The position numbers and the translations under genes are program-made. Below, piece after piece: positions 8,020 through 15,017 of a DNA stretch of 29,392 nucleotides. How positions within the stretch are numbered: the stretch's first letter is position 1; every line of letters begins with the position of its first letter. The notes under the pieces were generated by a model. That model was not told where the DNA came from. It was given only the letters and a program-made list of their open reading frames with translations, and did not search any database. This stretch comes from a virus. The stretch is from positions 1-29,392 of IMG/VR virus record IMGVR_UViG_3300031964_000072, one strand, 5' to 3'.

Positions 8020-8183
8020 GGTGCGACCGCCTCACGTTCGTTGGCCGCTTTGAGCTTCAGGGCGAGTCTCGCCATGTTCCGCTCTGCCGCTTCGAGCCGC
8101 GCCAGATATTCGTGGATCATTGCGACGGTCTCTTTCCGATGGGCGACGGTGCGCGGGTCGCGGTTCCATTCTTCATCGGTCAT
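8016..8183 (-). CDS. Very small helical protein
   Basis: 55 aa (MTDEEWNRDPRTVAHRK at the N-terminus), helical and charged. The ATG overlaps the stop of the upstream gene (TGATG) and the stop overlaps the next ATG (ATGA), and this coupling is the main support for such a short gene. No motif recognised. Confidence 0.55.
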   Translation of the reverse strand: MTDEEWNRDPRTVAHRKETVAMIHEYLARLEAAERNMARLALKLKAANEREAVAP

Positions 8184-8695
8184 CACGCGGCCTCTGGCTC
8201 GCGGCGACGCTTACCGCCCCACGGATCGGGGAACTCTTTGCCAGTGCGGAAATCCACCAGCCGGTAATCGTCGGGGCGGCCTTTCTTCATAGGAAGCGCG
8301 TGTATGGCCTCCAACTTGCCGCCCGTCAGCCGGTTGAAAATATCCAGACCAGCCGCGTAGTCGGGGCCTTGGCTCATATCGGCGGCGTAGATGAAATTGT
8401 TGTCTTGACTGCCTTCGAAATCAGGATGGATGCCCATGCTGACCGCACCGATAGTGTAGAGAAGGTGAGTCAGGTCTTGATCACTAATGCCACTGGATTC
8501 TTGACCTTCATACATCGCGGTCGCGGCACAGAAAGCAACCAGACCAAGTTCACGCTTCGACAACACTTTAAGGTCGTCAACGAACTTGCGGTTAGACTTG
8601 GTCGTGGGGTAGCACTGATACGCCTTAGCCGTGAAGACATCCGAATCCAATTCGTCGTCTTCGTAGGCAGACACTTTCCACAGGTGAACAATCAT
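8183..8695 (-). CDS. Unknown 170-aa protein, first gene of a four-gene operon
   Basis: Starts MIVHLWKVSAYEDDELDSD. The ATG at 8695 is preceded by a strong GGAGGG five bases upstream; the ATG four codons earlier would place that ribosome site inside the gene and was rejected. Mixed alpha/beta with no obvious membrane segment; the C-terminus is basic (GGKRRREPEAA). The patterns VLSKRELGLVAFCAA and ALPMKKGRPDDYRLVDF are distinctive but not recognised. Upstream lie AT-rich DNA and operator-like repeats (8808-8853), so the operon is probably regulated. Confidence 0.65.
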   Translation of the reverse strand: MIVHLWKVSAYEDDELDSDVFTAKAYQCYPTTKSNRKFVDDLKVLSKRELGLVAFCAATAMYEGQESSGISDQDLTHLLYTIGAVSMGIHPDFEGSQDNNFIYAADMSQGPDYAAGLDIFNRLTGGKLEAIHALPMKKGRPDDYRLVDFRTGKEFPDPWGGKRRREPEAA

Positions 8696-8807
8696 TAGGC
8701 CCTCCATTACAGCTAGGCCGCTATGCTCAATGCACGCTGTCGCCCTCCTTCACCTTCAGCATACGCGCGAAGTGGAAGTCGTCAATCAAAATATTGAGAA
8801 TATCATG

Positions 8808-8853
8808 ATGCAAGCATTTTGGTTTACCAGATTATGCTTGCATTAATGCTTGC
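8808..8853. promoter_or_regulatory. Cluster of AATGCTTGC-type operator repeats
   Basis: ATGCAAGCAT (8808-8817) and ATGCTTGCAT (8834-8843) form a perfect ten-base inverted repeat with a 16-base spacer, and a third copy AATGCTTGC lies at 8845-8853, 12 bases from the second. The cluster overlaps the end of the 43-aa gene and precedes an AT-rich stretch and the operon starting at 8695. It looks like a repressor or activator site; the binding protein is unknown. Confidence 0.5.
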
Positions 8854-8974
8854 TGCCTTGCCATGGTCTCACGGAACTCGAATTCGTCAACCTAATCCGC
8901 CGTCCACGTAACGACGCCGCGATCTTCGCTTTCGTCGCATAGGTGATGGCGTTATCGTTGCTCGCGATGGTCAT
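8843..8974 (-). CDS. Tiny basic protein coupled to the methyltransferase
   Basis: 43 aa (MTIASNDNAITYATKAK at the N-terminus, basic and Ser-rich afterwards). Its ATG overlaps the methyltransferase stop (TAATG), and a strong GGAGGG lies seven bases upstream inside the methyltransferase C-terminus. The stop falls inside the operator-like repeats. No motif is recognised; coupling and ribosome site are the support. Confidence 0.45.
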   Translation of the reverse strand: MTIASNDNAITYATKAKIAASLRGRRIRLTNSSSVRPWQGSKH

Positions 8975-10107
8975 TACGCAGCCCTCCGCAAACGACCTTC
9001 AATGATCTCCACATTGTGCGGATCACGCTCGAAGCCGATGTAGCCCCGGCCAGTGTTGATCGCTGCAACGCCGTGCGATCCAGACCCCGCGAACGGGTCA
9101 AGCAGGGTGTCGCCCGGCTTGCTGAACAACCGCAACAGATGTTCGATCAGTGCGACGGGCTTGACGGTCAGATGATCGTTGCCGTCCGCATCCTTTGCGG
9201 CCTTGGTGGGCTTATCGACCGACATCAGCGTTTTCGGGAAACCGCCGTCGAGCGTTTGGGAGGTGTCCACCAGTCCAACGCCATGCCTCATCCAATTATC
9301 GACGAAAGTTCCATCGCGGGGTTTTTGGGCCAGCACCATCGGTTCAAGCGTCTGGTTGATCATCGGGGTTTTGCGCCCACCAATACTTGCGCGGATCGCA
9401 TCCGCGTCGTCACGCCCGTCAATGAAGTGATCGAGCTTCATCGCTCGTGGCAAGCCGGGACGAACCCACCCGAGCATTTCCCGCACCTCAAACCCCACAT
9501 CTTCCACAGCGACCGCCATCCGGTGATAGAGGCGAGCTTGCGAAAAGCTGACGTAGAAACCGCCGGGCTTCAGGACGCGGAAGACTTGTTCGGACACCTC
9601 CGACATGAAGGCTTGGAAATCCCTGCCCTGCTTAGGATCAAACCGCGTGTTAGGCGGCAGACTGCCGATCTTGGCGGGATTGCGGGAACGCCTTTGAAGT
9701 TCTGCGTTATCCCAATCCTCGCCCATCCCTTGCAAAAAGTAAGGCGGGTCGGTGATGACGATTTCAATGGATTGGTCAGGGATCGCGGCGAACAGATCGC
9801 GGCAGTCTCCGCACAACACTTTTGCGTTGTCATTGGCCGACTTGGGAATAGTGATGCACTGCGCAGGCGCCACAACGGCAGGGACAGTTTCGCGGATGGT
9901 GCGACGGGCAACCTTTCGTGCAGCCCTTCGTGCAGCCCTTCGCGCCTCTAGGCGACGTTTCCACGGGGCTTGCTTGGCGACCTTGCGCTTGGGCGCCGCC
10001 ATGACGGCCTGAACGGCTGCGACGATCTCATCATGTTCGTCAACGCACGCCGGTTCAGGCTTGATGTTATCGTTGGCCGGAGTCGGGATCGGGGTTACTT
10101 GAGACAT
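8974..10107 (-). CDS. Orphan DNA adenine N6-methyltransferase (beta class)
   Basis: 377 aa. The first 80 residues are a basic Arg/Ala/Lys extension with PIPTPANDN. The methyltransferase domain begins near residue 95 (AKVLCGDCRDLFAAIP). Catalytic motif IV is DPPY at residues 120-123, which favours adenine-N6. The SAM-binding motif DPFAGSG lies late, at residues 337-343, after TVKPVALIEHLLRLF, which is the beta-class order. No restriction gene is adjacent, so it is probably solitary and protects or marks phage DNA. It is preceded by AAGGAACC at the right spacing and a 258-bp leader. Confidence 0.9.
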   Translation of the reverse strand: MSQVTPIPTPANDNIKPEPACVDEHDEIVAAVQAVMAAPKRKVAKQAPWKRRLEARRAARRAARKVARRTIRETVPAVVAPAQCITIPKSANDNAKVLCGDCRDLFAAIPDQSIEIVITDPPYFLQGMGEDWDNAELQRRSRNPAKIGSLPPNTRFDPKQGRDFQAFMSEVSEQVFRVLKPGGFYVSFSQARLYHRMAVAVEDVGFEVREMLGWVRPGLPRAMKLDHFIDGRDDADAIRASIGGRKTPMINQTLEPMVLAQKPRDGTFVDNWMRHGVGLVDTSQTLDGGFPKTLMSVDKPTKAAKDADGNDHLTVKPVALIEHLLRLFSKPGDTLLDPFAGSGSHGVAAINTGRGYIGFERDPHNVEIIEGRLRRAA

Positions 10108-10365
10108 GAGGGTTCCTTTTCGGCATTTGTGAAAATCCGTTGCTGGTAAGTTGAGACACAGGCGAACTACTTCGCGCCCAGAATGGACGTGAACGCTGCC
10201 TATGCTGATGTAGTGGGAAGTTTTAGAAGATAGTCAGGTAAGCCATTTGATTTCTCCACGCTTAGGGATGCGTGGAACAACTCCGCGCTCACCTCCTATG
10301 ACCTCATGATGCCCGCGATCTGGAATCCGTCAACTAAAACGGTCGATTATTTTTGGAGGTTTGGT
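10108..10365 (-). other. Leader/intergenic region before the methyltransferase
   Basis: No convincing gene. It holds a hairpin, TCCACGC (10255-10261) with GCGTGGA (10270-10276), and an AGGAGG followed by short frames of 7 to about 30 codons, possibly a regulatory leader peptide. No TAAATA motif, so methyltransferase expression may depend on read-through from 11260 or on a host-type promoter. Confidence 0.4.
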
Positions 10366-10710
10366 TTACGAAACCTTACAGGCAGCCTGCAACGCCATGA
10401 AGTGATCCAGCCGGATCACCGCCAAAGCCTCCCTGCGATCCTGCTTCAGGATCAGCAGAGGCTCTAAGGCGCCGTGTCCTTTGGCTTGCTCGAAGTCGGT
10501 GTAGACCGCCATCTTTGCGCGAGCCTTGACCTCCACCTCATACGGGAAGGATTGCTTGGCGGCTTGGCTGAGCATGATGTCACAACCGTTGGCGCCCATG
10601 CTGCGGCTTGCAACGTCGTCCTCGGTAAGGTGCGGGTGATGGGCGAGGATCGCCTTGGCGGCGATCTGCTGACCTCTACGGCCTTTCGCCTTCGCGCTGG
10701 CGGTCTTCAC
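10366..10710 (-). CDS. PD-(D/E)xK-type phage nuclease/resolvase-like protein
   Basis: 114 aa. SRSMGANGCDIMLS followed by FPYEVEVKA gives the acidic residue D44 and the E60-x-K62 signature of PD-(D/E)xK nucleases, in a pattern shared by small phage proteins annotated as endonuclease- or Holliday-junction-resolvase-like. Basic N-terminus (MKTASAKAKGRRGQQ). Its start overlaps the holin-like stop (ATGA), so it is cotranslated with lysis-type genes. Likely role: processing of replication or packaging intermediates. Activity is inferred from the motif only. Confidence 0.68.
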   Translation of the reverse strand: MKTASAKAKGRRGQQIAAKAILAHHPHLTEDDVASRSMGANGCDIMLSQAAKQSFPYEVEVKARAKMAVYTDFEQAKGHGALEPLLILKQDRREALAVIRLDHFMALQAACKVS

Positions 10711-10976
10711 TTGGTGGCGATGACCGCGTTCGTGGTGGCCGCCTCAACGACCGGCACAACCACATCCTGCACAGCAGCTTGGACATCGGCGGCGACGTTC
10801 TTCGGATCGGCCGTAACCACACCGATGAAGCCAGCGAGGCCCATGCCGCCCGCGATGATGATCACAGCCATGTGCGGGCTGATGGACACACCGGCGGCGG
10901 TCAGCAGGCCGACAAGGCCACGCCACGTAGACGCTTCGCCAAGACGGGCTTCAGCCCATGTCAGGAAGGCGTTCAT
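10707..10976 (-). CDS. Holin-like small membrane protein
   Basis: 89 aa with two hydrophobic segments, about residues 18-33 (WRGLVGLLTAAGVSI) and 36-55 (AVIIIAGGMGLAGFIGVVT), followed by a soluble Ala/Val-rich tail. Size and layout fit phage holins, which permeabilise the inner membrane so that the endolysin can reach the wall. It overlaps both neighbours by 1-4 bases. The lysin gene itself is 4.7 kb away at 15710; both are headed by TAAATA promoters, consistent with late expression. Confidence 0.65.
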   Translation of the reverse strand: MNAFLTWAEARLGEASTWRGLVGLLTAAGVSISPHMAVIIIAGGMGLAGFIGVVTADPKNVAADVQAAVQDVVVPVVEAATTNAVIATK

Positions 10977-11224
10977 CAGTGCGGCAGCTTCGCGGTCAAC
11001 GCCTCGATGACGCTGTTCACAAAGGCAATAGAAAGTGCTGTCTCTGCGGAGCCACCCACTTTCGACAGCACCAACGTGACGATCTGATCGGCGCCAGCTT
11101 CAGCCACGGGTGCAAACGCCGCCTCAATGGTTGCTAGAGCGGATTTCGCATCGTTGACGATGGTGGCTTCAAGGTTCGGAGCGGCTGCGGCTAGGAAGCT
11201 CTCGGCTTCGGAAAAGAAAGACAT
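10976..11224 (-). CDS. Small helical protein heading the holin operon
   Basis: 82 aa, Ala-rich and helical (MSFFSEAESFLAAAAPNLEA at the start) with a moderately hydrophobic C-terminal half (ALSIAFVNSVIEALTAKL). Its stop overlaps the holin-like start (TGATG). It lies directly behind a TAAATA promoter with hairpin. Perhaps a lysis accessory protein, judged from position only. Confidence 0.6.
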   Translation of the reverse strand: MSFFSEAESFLAAAAPNLEATIVNDAKSALATIEAAFAPVAEAGADQIVTLVLSKVGGSAETALSIAFVNSVIEALTAKLPH

Positions 11225-11233
11225 GAAAAATAC

Positions 11234-11260
11234 CTGCGTTAAAAACTACGCAGTTATTTA
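11234..11260 (-). promoter_or_regulatory. TAAATA promoter with hairpin before the holin operon
   Basis: GACTAAATA ends at 11255 on the minus strand; its TAA is also the stop of the upstream gene. CTGCGT (11253-11248) starts one base later and pairs with ACGCAG (11239-11234), and the AGG at the end of the 3' arm is the ribosome site for the ATG at 11224. Confidence 0.7.
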
Positions 11261-11455
11261 GTCAGCGAACATCAGACGAAATTTGGCGGCATCGTCCAAA
11301 ACGGTGAACTCAATCGTCATGAACCATTCATCATGGTGATCCAACGGTCCTTCGACCGTCAGCTTGAACGTCTCGCAATTTGCGAAGAGCCATTGGTTCG
11401 CCACCGCAGCCACGGAATAGGGGAAGGTGGCGGTGATGGTGTGGGTGGTGATCAT
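11258..11455 (-). CDS. Small unknown protein of the FK-tail array
   Basis: 65 aa, predicted strand-helix-strand (THTITATFPY, then NQWLFANC, then FMTIEFTV) ending DDAAKFRLMFAD. The pattern Trp followed by a Cys/Asn turn and a terminal DA-xx-FK-like segment recurs in neighbours at 13740-14445, suggesting a shared small alpha/beta fold. It is the last gene of the 14941-11258 unit, with its start coupled (ATGA). Its stop codon forms part of the next TAAATA motif. Confidence 0.6.
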   Translation of the reverse strand: MITTHTITATFPYSVAAVANQWLFANCETFKLTVEGPLDHHDEWFMTIEFTVLDDAAKFRLMFAD

Positions 11456-11709
11456 TCCCCACCCCAGAACATCTTGAATCTGGCGGCTTCAGCTTGCTCT
11501 TCATCAGTTGTCCACGCGGTGACGAGGAAAAGCGCGGCATCAATATGCTTGCTGAACGACACGGCCAGATCGTTAAAACCCGAGTAGACCGGAGACGCGC
11601 TAATCTGGATGTTCACCGCGTTAGTGGGGACAGTCCGGCAAAACTCGATGGTATTGTCTGCTGACATGGAGAAATTCACCGTCACGGGGAAGGACCGTTG
11701 CTGGATCAT
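11452..11709 (-). CDS. Small unknown protein ending FKMFWGGE
   Basis: 85 aa with alternating beta stretches (FPVTVNFSMSADN, LAVSFSKHIDAALF) and a helical C-terminus ending EAARFKMFWGGE. The last eight residues nearly match those of the 127-aa protein at 13047-13430 (FKMFWGGDQ), although the rest differs. Start and stop overlap neighbours by four bases. Function unknown; probably a non-structural accessory protein. Confidence 0.62.
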   Translation of the reverse strand: MIQQRSFPVTVNFSMSADNTIEFCRTVPTNAVNIQISASPVYSGFNDLAVSFSKHIDAALFLVTAWTTDEEQAEAARFKMFWGGE

Positions 11710-11969
11710 TCCGTGTCACCATCTTCTCGCGCGGGATAGGCGTAGACGCTCAGCAGATATTCCTTGTTGTCGCCCATCGTCATCCGAACAGAGCAATGAT
11801 CCAACGGCGGTTGAAACCGTTCGGCGCCCGGCTGATAGGGGATGATAGAAAAGCCGTTCTTGAGCGCGTGCGTGAGGTTAGGACCCAGTTCGTTTCGGAC
11901 GCGGGTCATCAGGTCTACGAACGCGATGCGCTCCTGAAGGCGGGTGTTGAGATTTTCGAGATCAGACAT
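11706..11969 (-). CDS. Small unknown protein
   Basis: 87 aa starting MSDLENLNTRLQERIAF, with a helical N-terminal half and beta C-terminal half. The frame opens further upstream, but the ATG at 11969 overlaps the stop of the 362-aa gene by eight bases and is preceded by a GGGG stretch, so it is preferred. It lacks the FK tail. Coupled on both sides. No motif recognised. Confidence 0.58.
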   Translation of the reverse strand: MSDLENLNTRLQERIAFVDLMTRVRNELGPNLTHALKNGFSIIPYQPGAERFQPPLDHCSVRMTMGDNKEYLLSVYAYPAREDGDTE

Positions 11970-13050
11970 TGTCGCCCCGGTCAGCTTCATCCGCATCCTT
12001 GGCGAGAAACGCCAGATGTTCAGCAAGGTTTTCCTCGGGTATGGTGTGAACGCGGTCTAGATTAAGCACAAATGCCTCACCTGACTCGTTACCACTCACT
12101 AGATTGATCGTCCCGATGACCCGGTGGACATCCTCTTGCGACGGTTCGGGAGCGTCCGACCACATTGGATCAATAATCGGCTCAATCTTGAATTCAGGAT
12201 AGATCGGCTCCGGCCATTTCGCAGGATCGGTGACTTCCTCAACGCCTGCTGCCATCATCTTCATGTTGAAGGTTGTGGCGGCGAGCGCGGGAGGCTCGGC
12301 TGAACGGTCTCCGAATAATGACTCCATCATCTCTTCATCAGTCATGCCGGTGAGAGTGACCACATCGCCTCTATCGGCTTGATCAGCGAGAGTGGTCAGG
12401 CGATTGACCAACTCTTCGTTGCGACAGATGCACGAACCCGTTTCTTCGTCATAGGCTGACGACAGGCATTCAGGGCAGAGCGGAACCCACGGCTCTGTGC
12501 CATCCCCGATCCACACAGGACGGGTGTCCACACGATAGCCGATGCCCGGCTGAATGGCGGTGTAAAGCTGGTCTTCCAGATCGGCGATACGGTCAAGGAG
12601 AGGCGCGGCGGGGACGGTGGCGGCAAGCTGGCGCGGATTATCGCCAAGATAGACTTCGCAGAAACCATCGTTCAGCCGTTCGGCGAAATCCACGCGGGTC
12701 TGGTCATCCCATTCCCAAAATGGTGTGCGAGCGGTGATGTCGTCCTGAGCCGATGAAACGATGTCAGCAGCCCAACCCGCACTGACGCGGCATCCATCGG
12801 GATAGCTGGCGATCAGGTCGGCATTTTCCTTTTCAAGTTCGGCGATCCGCAGACTTAAGTTCGTGTTCTCCGTTGCCAGATCGATGACCCTACTCGTGTC
12901 GCAAAGCATCGTGTTGGCTGGCGCGGCGAAATAGTCGGAATCGCCATTGTAAAATTCGGCATCAAAATCGTTCTCGGTTCGAGCGTCCTGAAGAGCGTCC
13001 ACCAGCATCGCCTTGATCGCCGTGAGATCGTCGTTCGCGGGGGCGGTCAT
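11962..13050 (-). CDS. Unknown 362-aa acidic protein with zinc-binding cysteines
   Basis: Acidic, Asp/Glu-rich, soluble protein. A helical stretch at about 68-85 (LSLRIAELEKENADL) may form a coiled coil. At about 190-210, CPEC followed by a Cys-x-Cys (SCIC) could hold a metal ion. No catalytic motif was recognised. It is the largest member of the 15633-11258 array and overlaps both neighbours (ATGA before, eight bases after). Its acidity resembles phage inhibitors or DNA mimics, but that is speculation. Confidence 0.62.
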   Translation of the reverse strand: MTAPANDDLTAIKAMLVDALQDARTENDFDAEFYNGDSDYFAAPANTMLCDTSRVIDLATENTNLSLRIAELEKENADLIASYPDGCRVSAGWAADIVSSAQDDITARTPFWEWDDQTRVDFAERLNDGFCEVYLGDNPRQLAATVPAAPLLDRIADLEDQLYTAIQPGIGYRVDTRPVWIGDGTEPWVPLCPECLSSAYDEETGSCICRNEELVNRLTTLADQADRGDVVTLTGMTDEEMMESLFGDRSAEPPALAATTFNMKMMAAGVEEVTDPAKWPEPIYPEFKIEPIIDPMWSDAPEPSQEDVHRVIGTINLVSGNESGEAFVLNLDRVHTIPEENLAEHLAFLAKDADEADRGDNV

Positions 13051-13430
13051 TGGTCACCACCCCAGAACATCTTGAACTGAACGGCTCTCTCAACGGCCTT
13101 GGTTAGGCGATCCCTATTAGCCGGGCTGTAAATCCCGTGAGGATCGTCCGGCAACTTCTGCATGGTCTCGACAATATCGACGGCGAACTTGATGCGCCCT
13201 TCCCACGACATACTGCGAACCACTTGTTCAAGGGCCGACTCCATGCTGTTGGCATACTCGTCCCGCGCCCAACGGTAGCGTTCCTCTGCGTTCTCATTGT
13301 GCATCAGTGACAAACGACCGGCGGTATCGACCGGCTTTCCGTTCGTTCGATAATATTCCAGTTGTTCCTTGGCTTCGTTGAATAGGAACTCTTCGCGGGT
13401 GCGCTTAGTATCAATAGGATGAAGGCTCAT
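13047..13430 (-). CDS. Helical protein ending FKMFWGGDQ
   Basis: 127 aa, predicted almost fully helical (FLFNEAKEQLEYYRTNG, YANSMESALEQVV), ending VERAVQFKMFWGGDQ. The tail nearly repeats that of the otherwise unrelated 85-aa protein at 11452. The leader has GGAAAGAC before the start, also seen before the next upstream gene. Function unknown. Confidence 0.65.
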   Translation of the reverse strand: MSLHPIDTKRTREEFLFNEAKEQLEYYRTNGKPVDTAGRLSLMHNENAEERYRWARDEYANSMESALEQVVRSMSWEGRIKFAVDIVETMQKLPDDPHGIYSPANRDRLTKAVERAVQFKMFWGGDQ

Positions 13431-13481
13431 TGGTAGTCTTTCCGACCGTCTTGCGCGGCCTAATCGTGTGTTTAGATCGTC

Positions 13482-13700
13482 TTATTCGCCGCCAAAAAAT
13501 AACTTGGCTTGAACAAGTTTGTCTTCTTCCGCTTCCATGACCATAATCATGAGGTTGGCGCGGTCGGCGTTGAGGCCGTAGTTGTGACGGAGGGCCTGCT
13601 TAAGGTCTTCGCGCTTGGCCGACTCACGCATTGCTTCGGTCAACTGCTTGATTTTCGCAAATGTCACACCGGTGGGTGGGGATGATAGAATGATCGCCAT
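13482..13700 (-). CDS. Small helical protein ending AKLFFGGE
   Basis: 72 aa from ATG (MAIILSSPPTGVTFAK), helical (IKQLTEAMRESAKREDLK), ending LVQAKLFFGGE, a third version of the shared tail. A TTG ten codons earlier is possible, but GGAAAG lies correctly before the ATG. A small hairpin (GGCGG/CCGCC) overlaps the ribosome-site region. Function unknown. Confidence 0.6.
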   Translation of the reverse strand: MAIILSSPPTGVTFAKIKQLTEAMRESAKREDLKQALRHNYGLNADRANLMIMVMEAEEDKLVQAKLFFGGE

Positions 13701-13739
13701 AGTGTCTTTCCGGCGGGAAATGTCCGCCAATCGCTGTTT

Positions 13740-13970
13740 TTAATCGTTCCACAGAATATCGGCGTGGAAGAGCTTGAATAGTGTTGCATCGCGTTTATTG
13801 AAGAACGTGAAGCGGTGACCGTAAGTGCTGATCTGGCCCGGTTCACCAAAGGCGACAGCTTGCCGCTCGTGCTTGATCCGGTTGTCATAGCACCACTTGC
13901 GCGGAGCCTTGATGCGACCGGTTATTTCGACAGTCCATTCGGTTTGTTCAATCGTCTCCACAGTCGTCAC
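13740..13970 (-). CDS. Small alpha/beta protein of the FK-tail array
   Basis: 76 aa: an N-terminal strand (WTVEITGRIKA), then RKWCYDN, then a strand (HRFTFFN) and RDATLFKLFHADILWND. KWC-x-DN and RDA-x-LFKLF are shared with the next gene (13967), so the two are likely tandem paralogues. The start overlaps the stop of 13967-14182 (ATGA). Function unknown. Confidence 0.62.
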   Translation of the reverse strand: MTTVETIEQTEWTVEITGRIKAPRKWCYDNRIKHERQAVAFGEPGQISTYGHRFTFFNKRDATLFKLFHADILWND

Positions 13971-14182
13971 CCGAAGAACAACTTAAAAAGGGCTGCATCT
14001 CGTTGGTCGTCGAAAAAGGCGCGGAACCTCTTATTGCCGTTCGGCAGTTGTATCCCACCACTTCCTACCGCCCATTCCCCTTCACAATTATCGACGCACC
14101 ATTTCTTCACCGTCTTGTATGCGGTCTGATGAGGCAGAGAGGTGATACGCACGCGGTATTCAAATCGCTCTGAAAGGCTCAT
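13967..14182 (-). CDS. Small alpha/beta protein of the FK-tail array
   Basis: 71 aa from the ATG overlapping the preceding stop (ATGA); a longer opening is available but less likely. FEYRVRITSLP, then VKKWCVDNC, then RFRAFFDD and RDAALFKLFFG. Closest match within the window is the 76-aa neighbour at 13740. The strand-helix-strand-helix order suggests a ferredoxin-like mini-domain. Function unknown. Confidence 0.62.
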   Translation of the reverse strand: MSLSERFEYRVRITSLPHQTAYKTVKKWCVDNCEGEWAVGSGGIQLPNGNKRFRAFFDDQRDAALFKLFFG

Positions 14183-14445
14183 CCCAACCACCGCATCTTG
14201 AAGTGGATCGCGTCCCGAGCGTTGGTGAAGGTCAGCCGCCAGAACCAATTGCCCAGCCTATATTCGGCCTTTGTAGTATGCTCTGGCTGTCGTTCTATGT
14301 TTTCGCTGTAGGTAATGCCTTGCTCTTCAAGCCATTTCTTCTCATCATCACACCGGCGAAAATTAACGCCGGGGCCGTCGAAGTGGATGATGAGGCTAAG
14401 GTTCTCTTCCGGGGCGGGCGTGGAGGTGTTGGGCTGAACGGTCAT
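14179..14445 (-). CDS. Small alpha/beta protein of the FK-tail array
   Basis: 88 aa. A disordered Thr/Pro-rich start (MTVQPNTSTPAPEEN), then a strand (LSLIIHFDG), a helix with EKKWLEEQG, a strand (WFWRLTFTN) and a terminal ARDAIHFKMRWLG. Same order as the genes at 13740 and 13967. ATGA overlaps at both ends. Function unknown. Confidence 0.6.
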   Translation of the reverse strand: MTVQPNTSTPAPEENLSLIIHFDGPGVNFRRCDDEKKWLEEQGITYSENIERQPEHTTKAEYRLGNWFWRLTFTNARDAIHFKMRWLG

Positions 14446-14657
14446 TGCTCAACCCCGAAGTAAGCCGGGCTACGCAACTTGCAAATCATCATCGCGTCTT
14501 CGTCGTACACGCTCACGTCAACAAACCAGTGCCGAGCATCAATAGCCCACATCCACTTGAACCTGCTGCGTCGTGAGCCAAGCAATGCCTTCAACTGTTC
14601 GTGGAAGCCTTCACGATCATAGATCGGGTCGAACCGAACCCAGCCAAATCGCTTCAT
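14442..14657 (-). CDS. Small unknown protein of the array
   Basis: 71 aa from the ATG that overlaps the preceding stop (MKRFGWVRFDPIYDREGF). RHWFVDVSVYDEDAMMICKL near the C-terminus looks like a diverged form of the strand-DA-x4-KL ending of its neighbours. ATGA coupling on both sides. Function unknown. Confidence 0.58.
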   Translation of the reverse strand: MKRFGWVRFDPIYDREGFHEQLKALLGSRRSRFKWMWAIDARHWFVDVSVYDEDAMMICKLRSPAYFGVEQ

Positions 14658-14941
14658 TCCACGTCCCCCAACACTGTCACCGTGGCGACACCCTGAATTT
14701 CGCACTCAAGATTGTCGAACCAATAGTCAGTCGCGTTGTATTGGACGAGACCTTCCTTGGTTATCGTGTTCAAATCGGTGCGGTATCCCATGCTCGAAGT
14801 CATCTTCAAGCTCTCGATCCTCATACTCGCCGTAGCTGTCGGGAGCCACTTGATGTAGATGCGGTGAGGTTTAGGTGCTTGGTGGGCGATAATGGCCCGG
14901 TCAATCGCAGCAATCGCGTCGTCAATCAGTTCGGTATTCAT
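14654..14941 (-). CDS. Small unknown protein, first gene of the array transcript
   Basis: 95 aa: helical N-terminus (MNTELIDDAIAAIDRAIIAH), then beta-rich. It has a clear GGAGA ribosome site directly after a hairpin and is headed by two successive TAAATA-hairpin units. It lacks the FK tail and ends VTVLGDVE. Function unknown. Confidence 0.6.
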   Translation of the reverse strand: MNTELIDDAIAAIDRAIIAHQAPKPHRIYIKWLPTATASMRIESLKMTSSMGYRTDLNTITKEGLVQYNATDYWFDNLECEIQGVATVTVLGDVE

Positions 14942-14953
14942 TTGTAGTCTCCA

Positions 14954-14976
14954 ATAGTAGATGCTGCTACTATTTA
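14954..14976 (-). promoter_or_regulatory. TAAATA promoter with hairpin (proximal)
   Basis: GACTAAATA (motif 14976-14971) is followed by ATAGTAG/CTACTAT (14973-14967 with 14960-14954), whose 5' arm reuses the end of the motif. GGAGA follows directly after the 3' arm and serves the ATG at 14941. Confidence 0.7.
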
Positions 14977-14985
14977 GTCACAATA

Positions 14986-15012
14986 CCTAATTACCTTGAA
15001 TTAGGCTATTTA
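14986..15012 (-). promoter_or_regulatory. Second, upstream TAAATA-hairpin unit
   Basis: TAAATA at 15012-15007, then CCTAATT pairing with AATTAGG in a perfect seven-base stem (15005-14986). Only a three-codon frame (GTG to TAG) fits before the next TAAATA motif, so this unit is tandem to the proximal one or left from a lost gene. Confidence 0.55.
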
Positions 15013-15017
15013 CTTCA

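Noticed and set aside
8720-8815. Minus-strand frame encoding ILIDDFHFARMLKVKEGDS
   Set aside because: Only TTG starts without a ribosome site, and it sits in the likely promoter region of the 8695 operon.
9016-9951. Plus-strand frame of 311 codons
   Set aside because: Antisense to the methyltransferase with DPPY and DPFAGSG motifs; no ribosome site or motif of its own.
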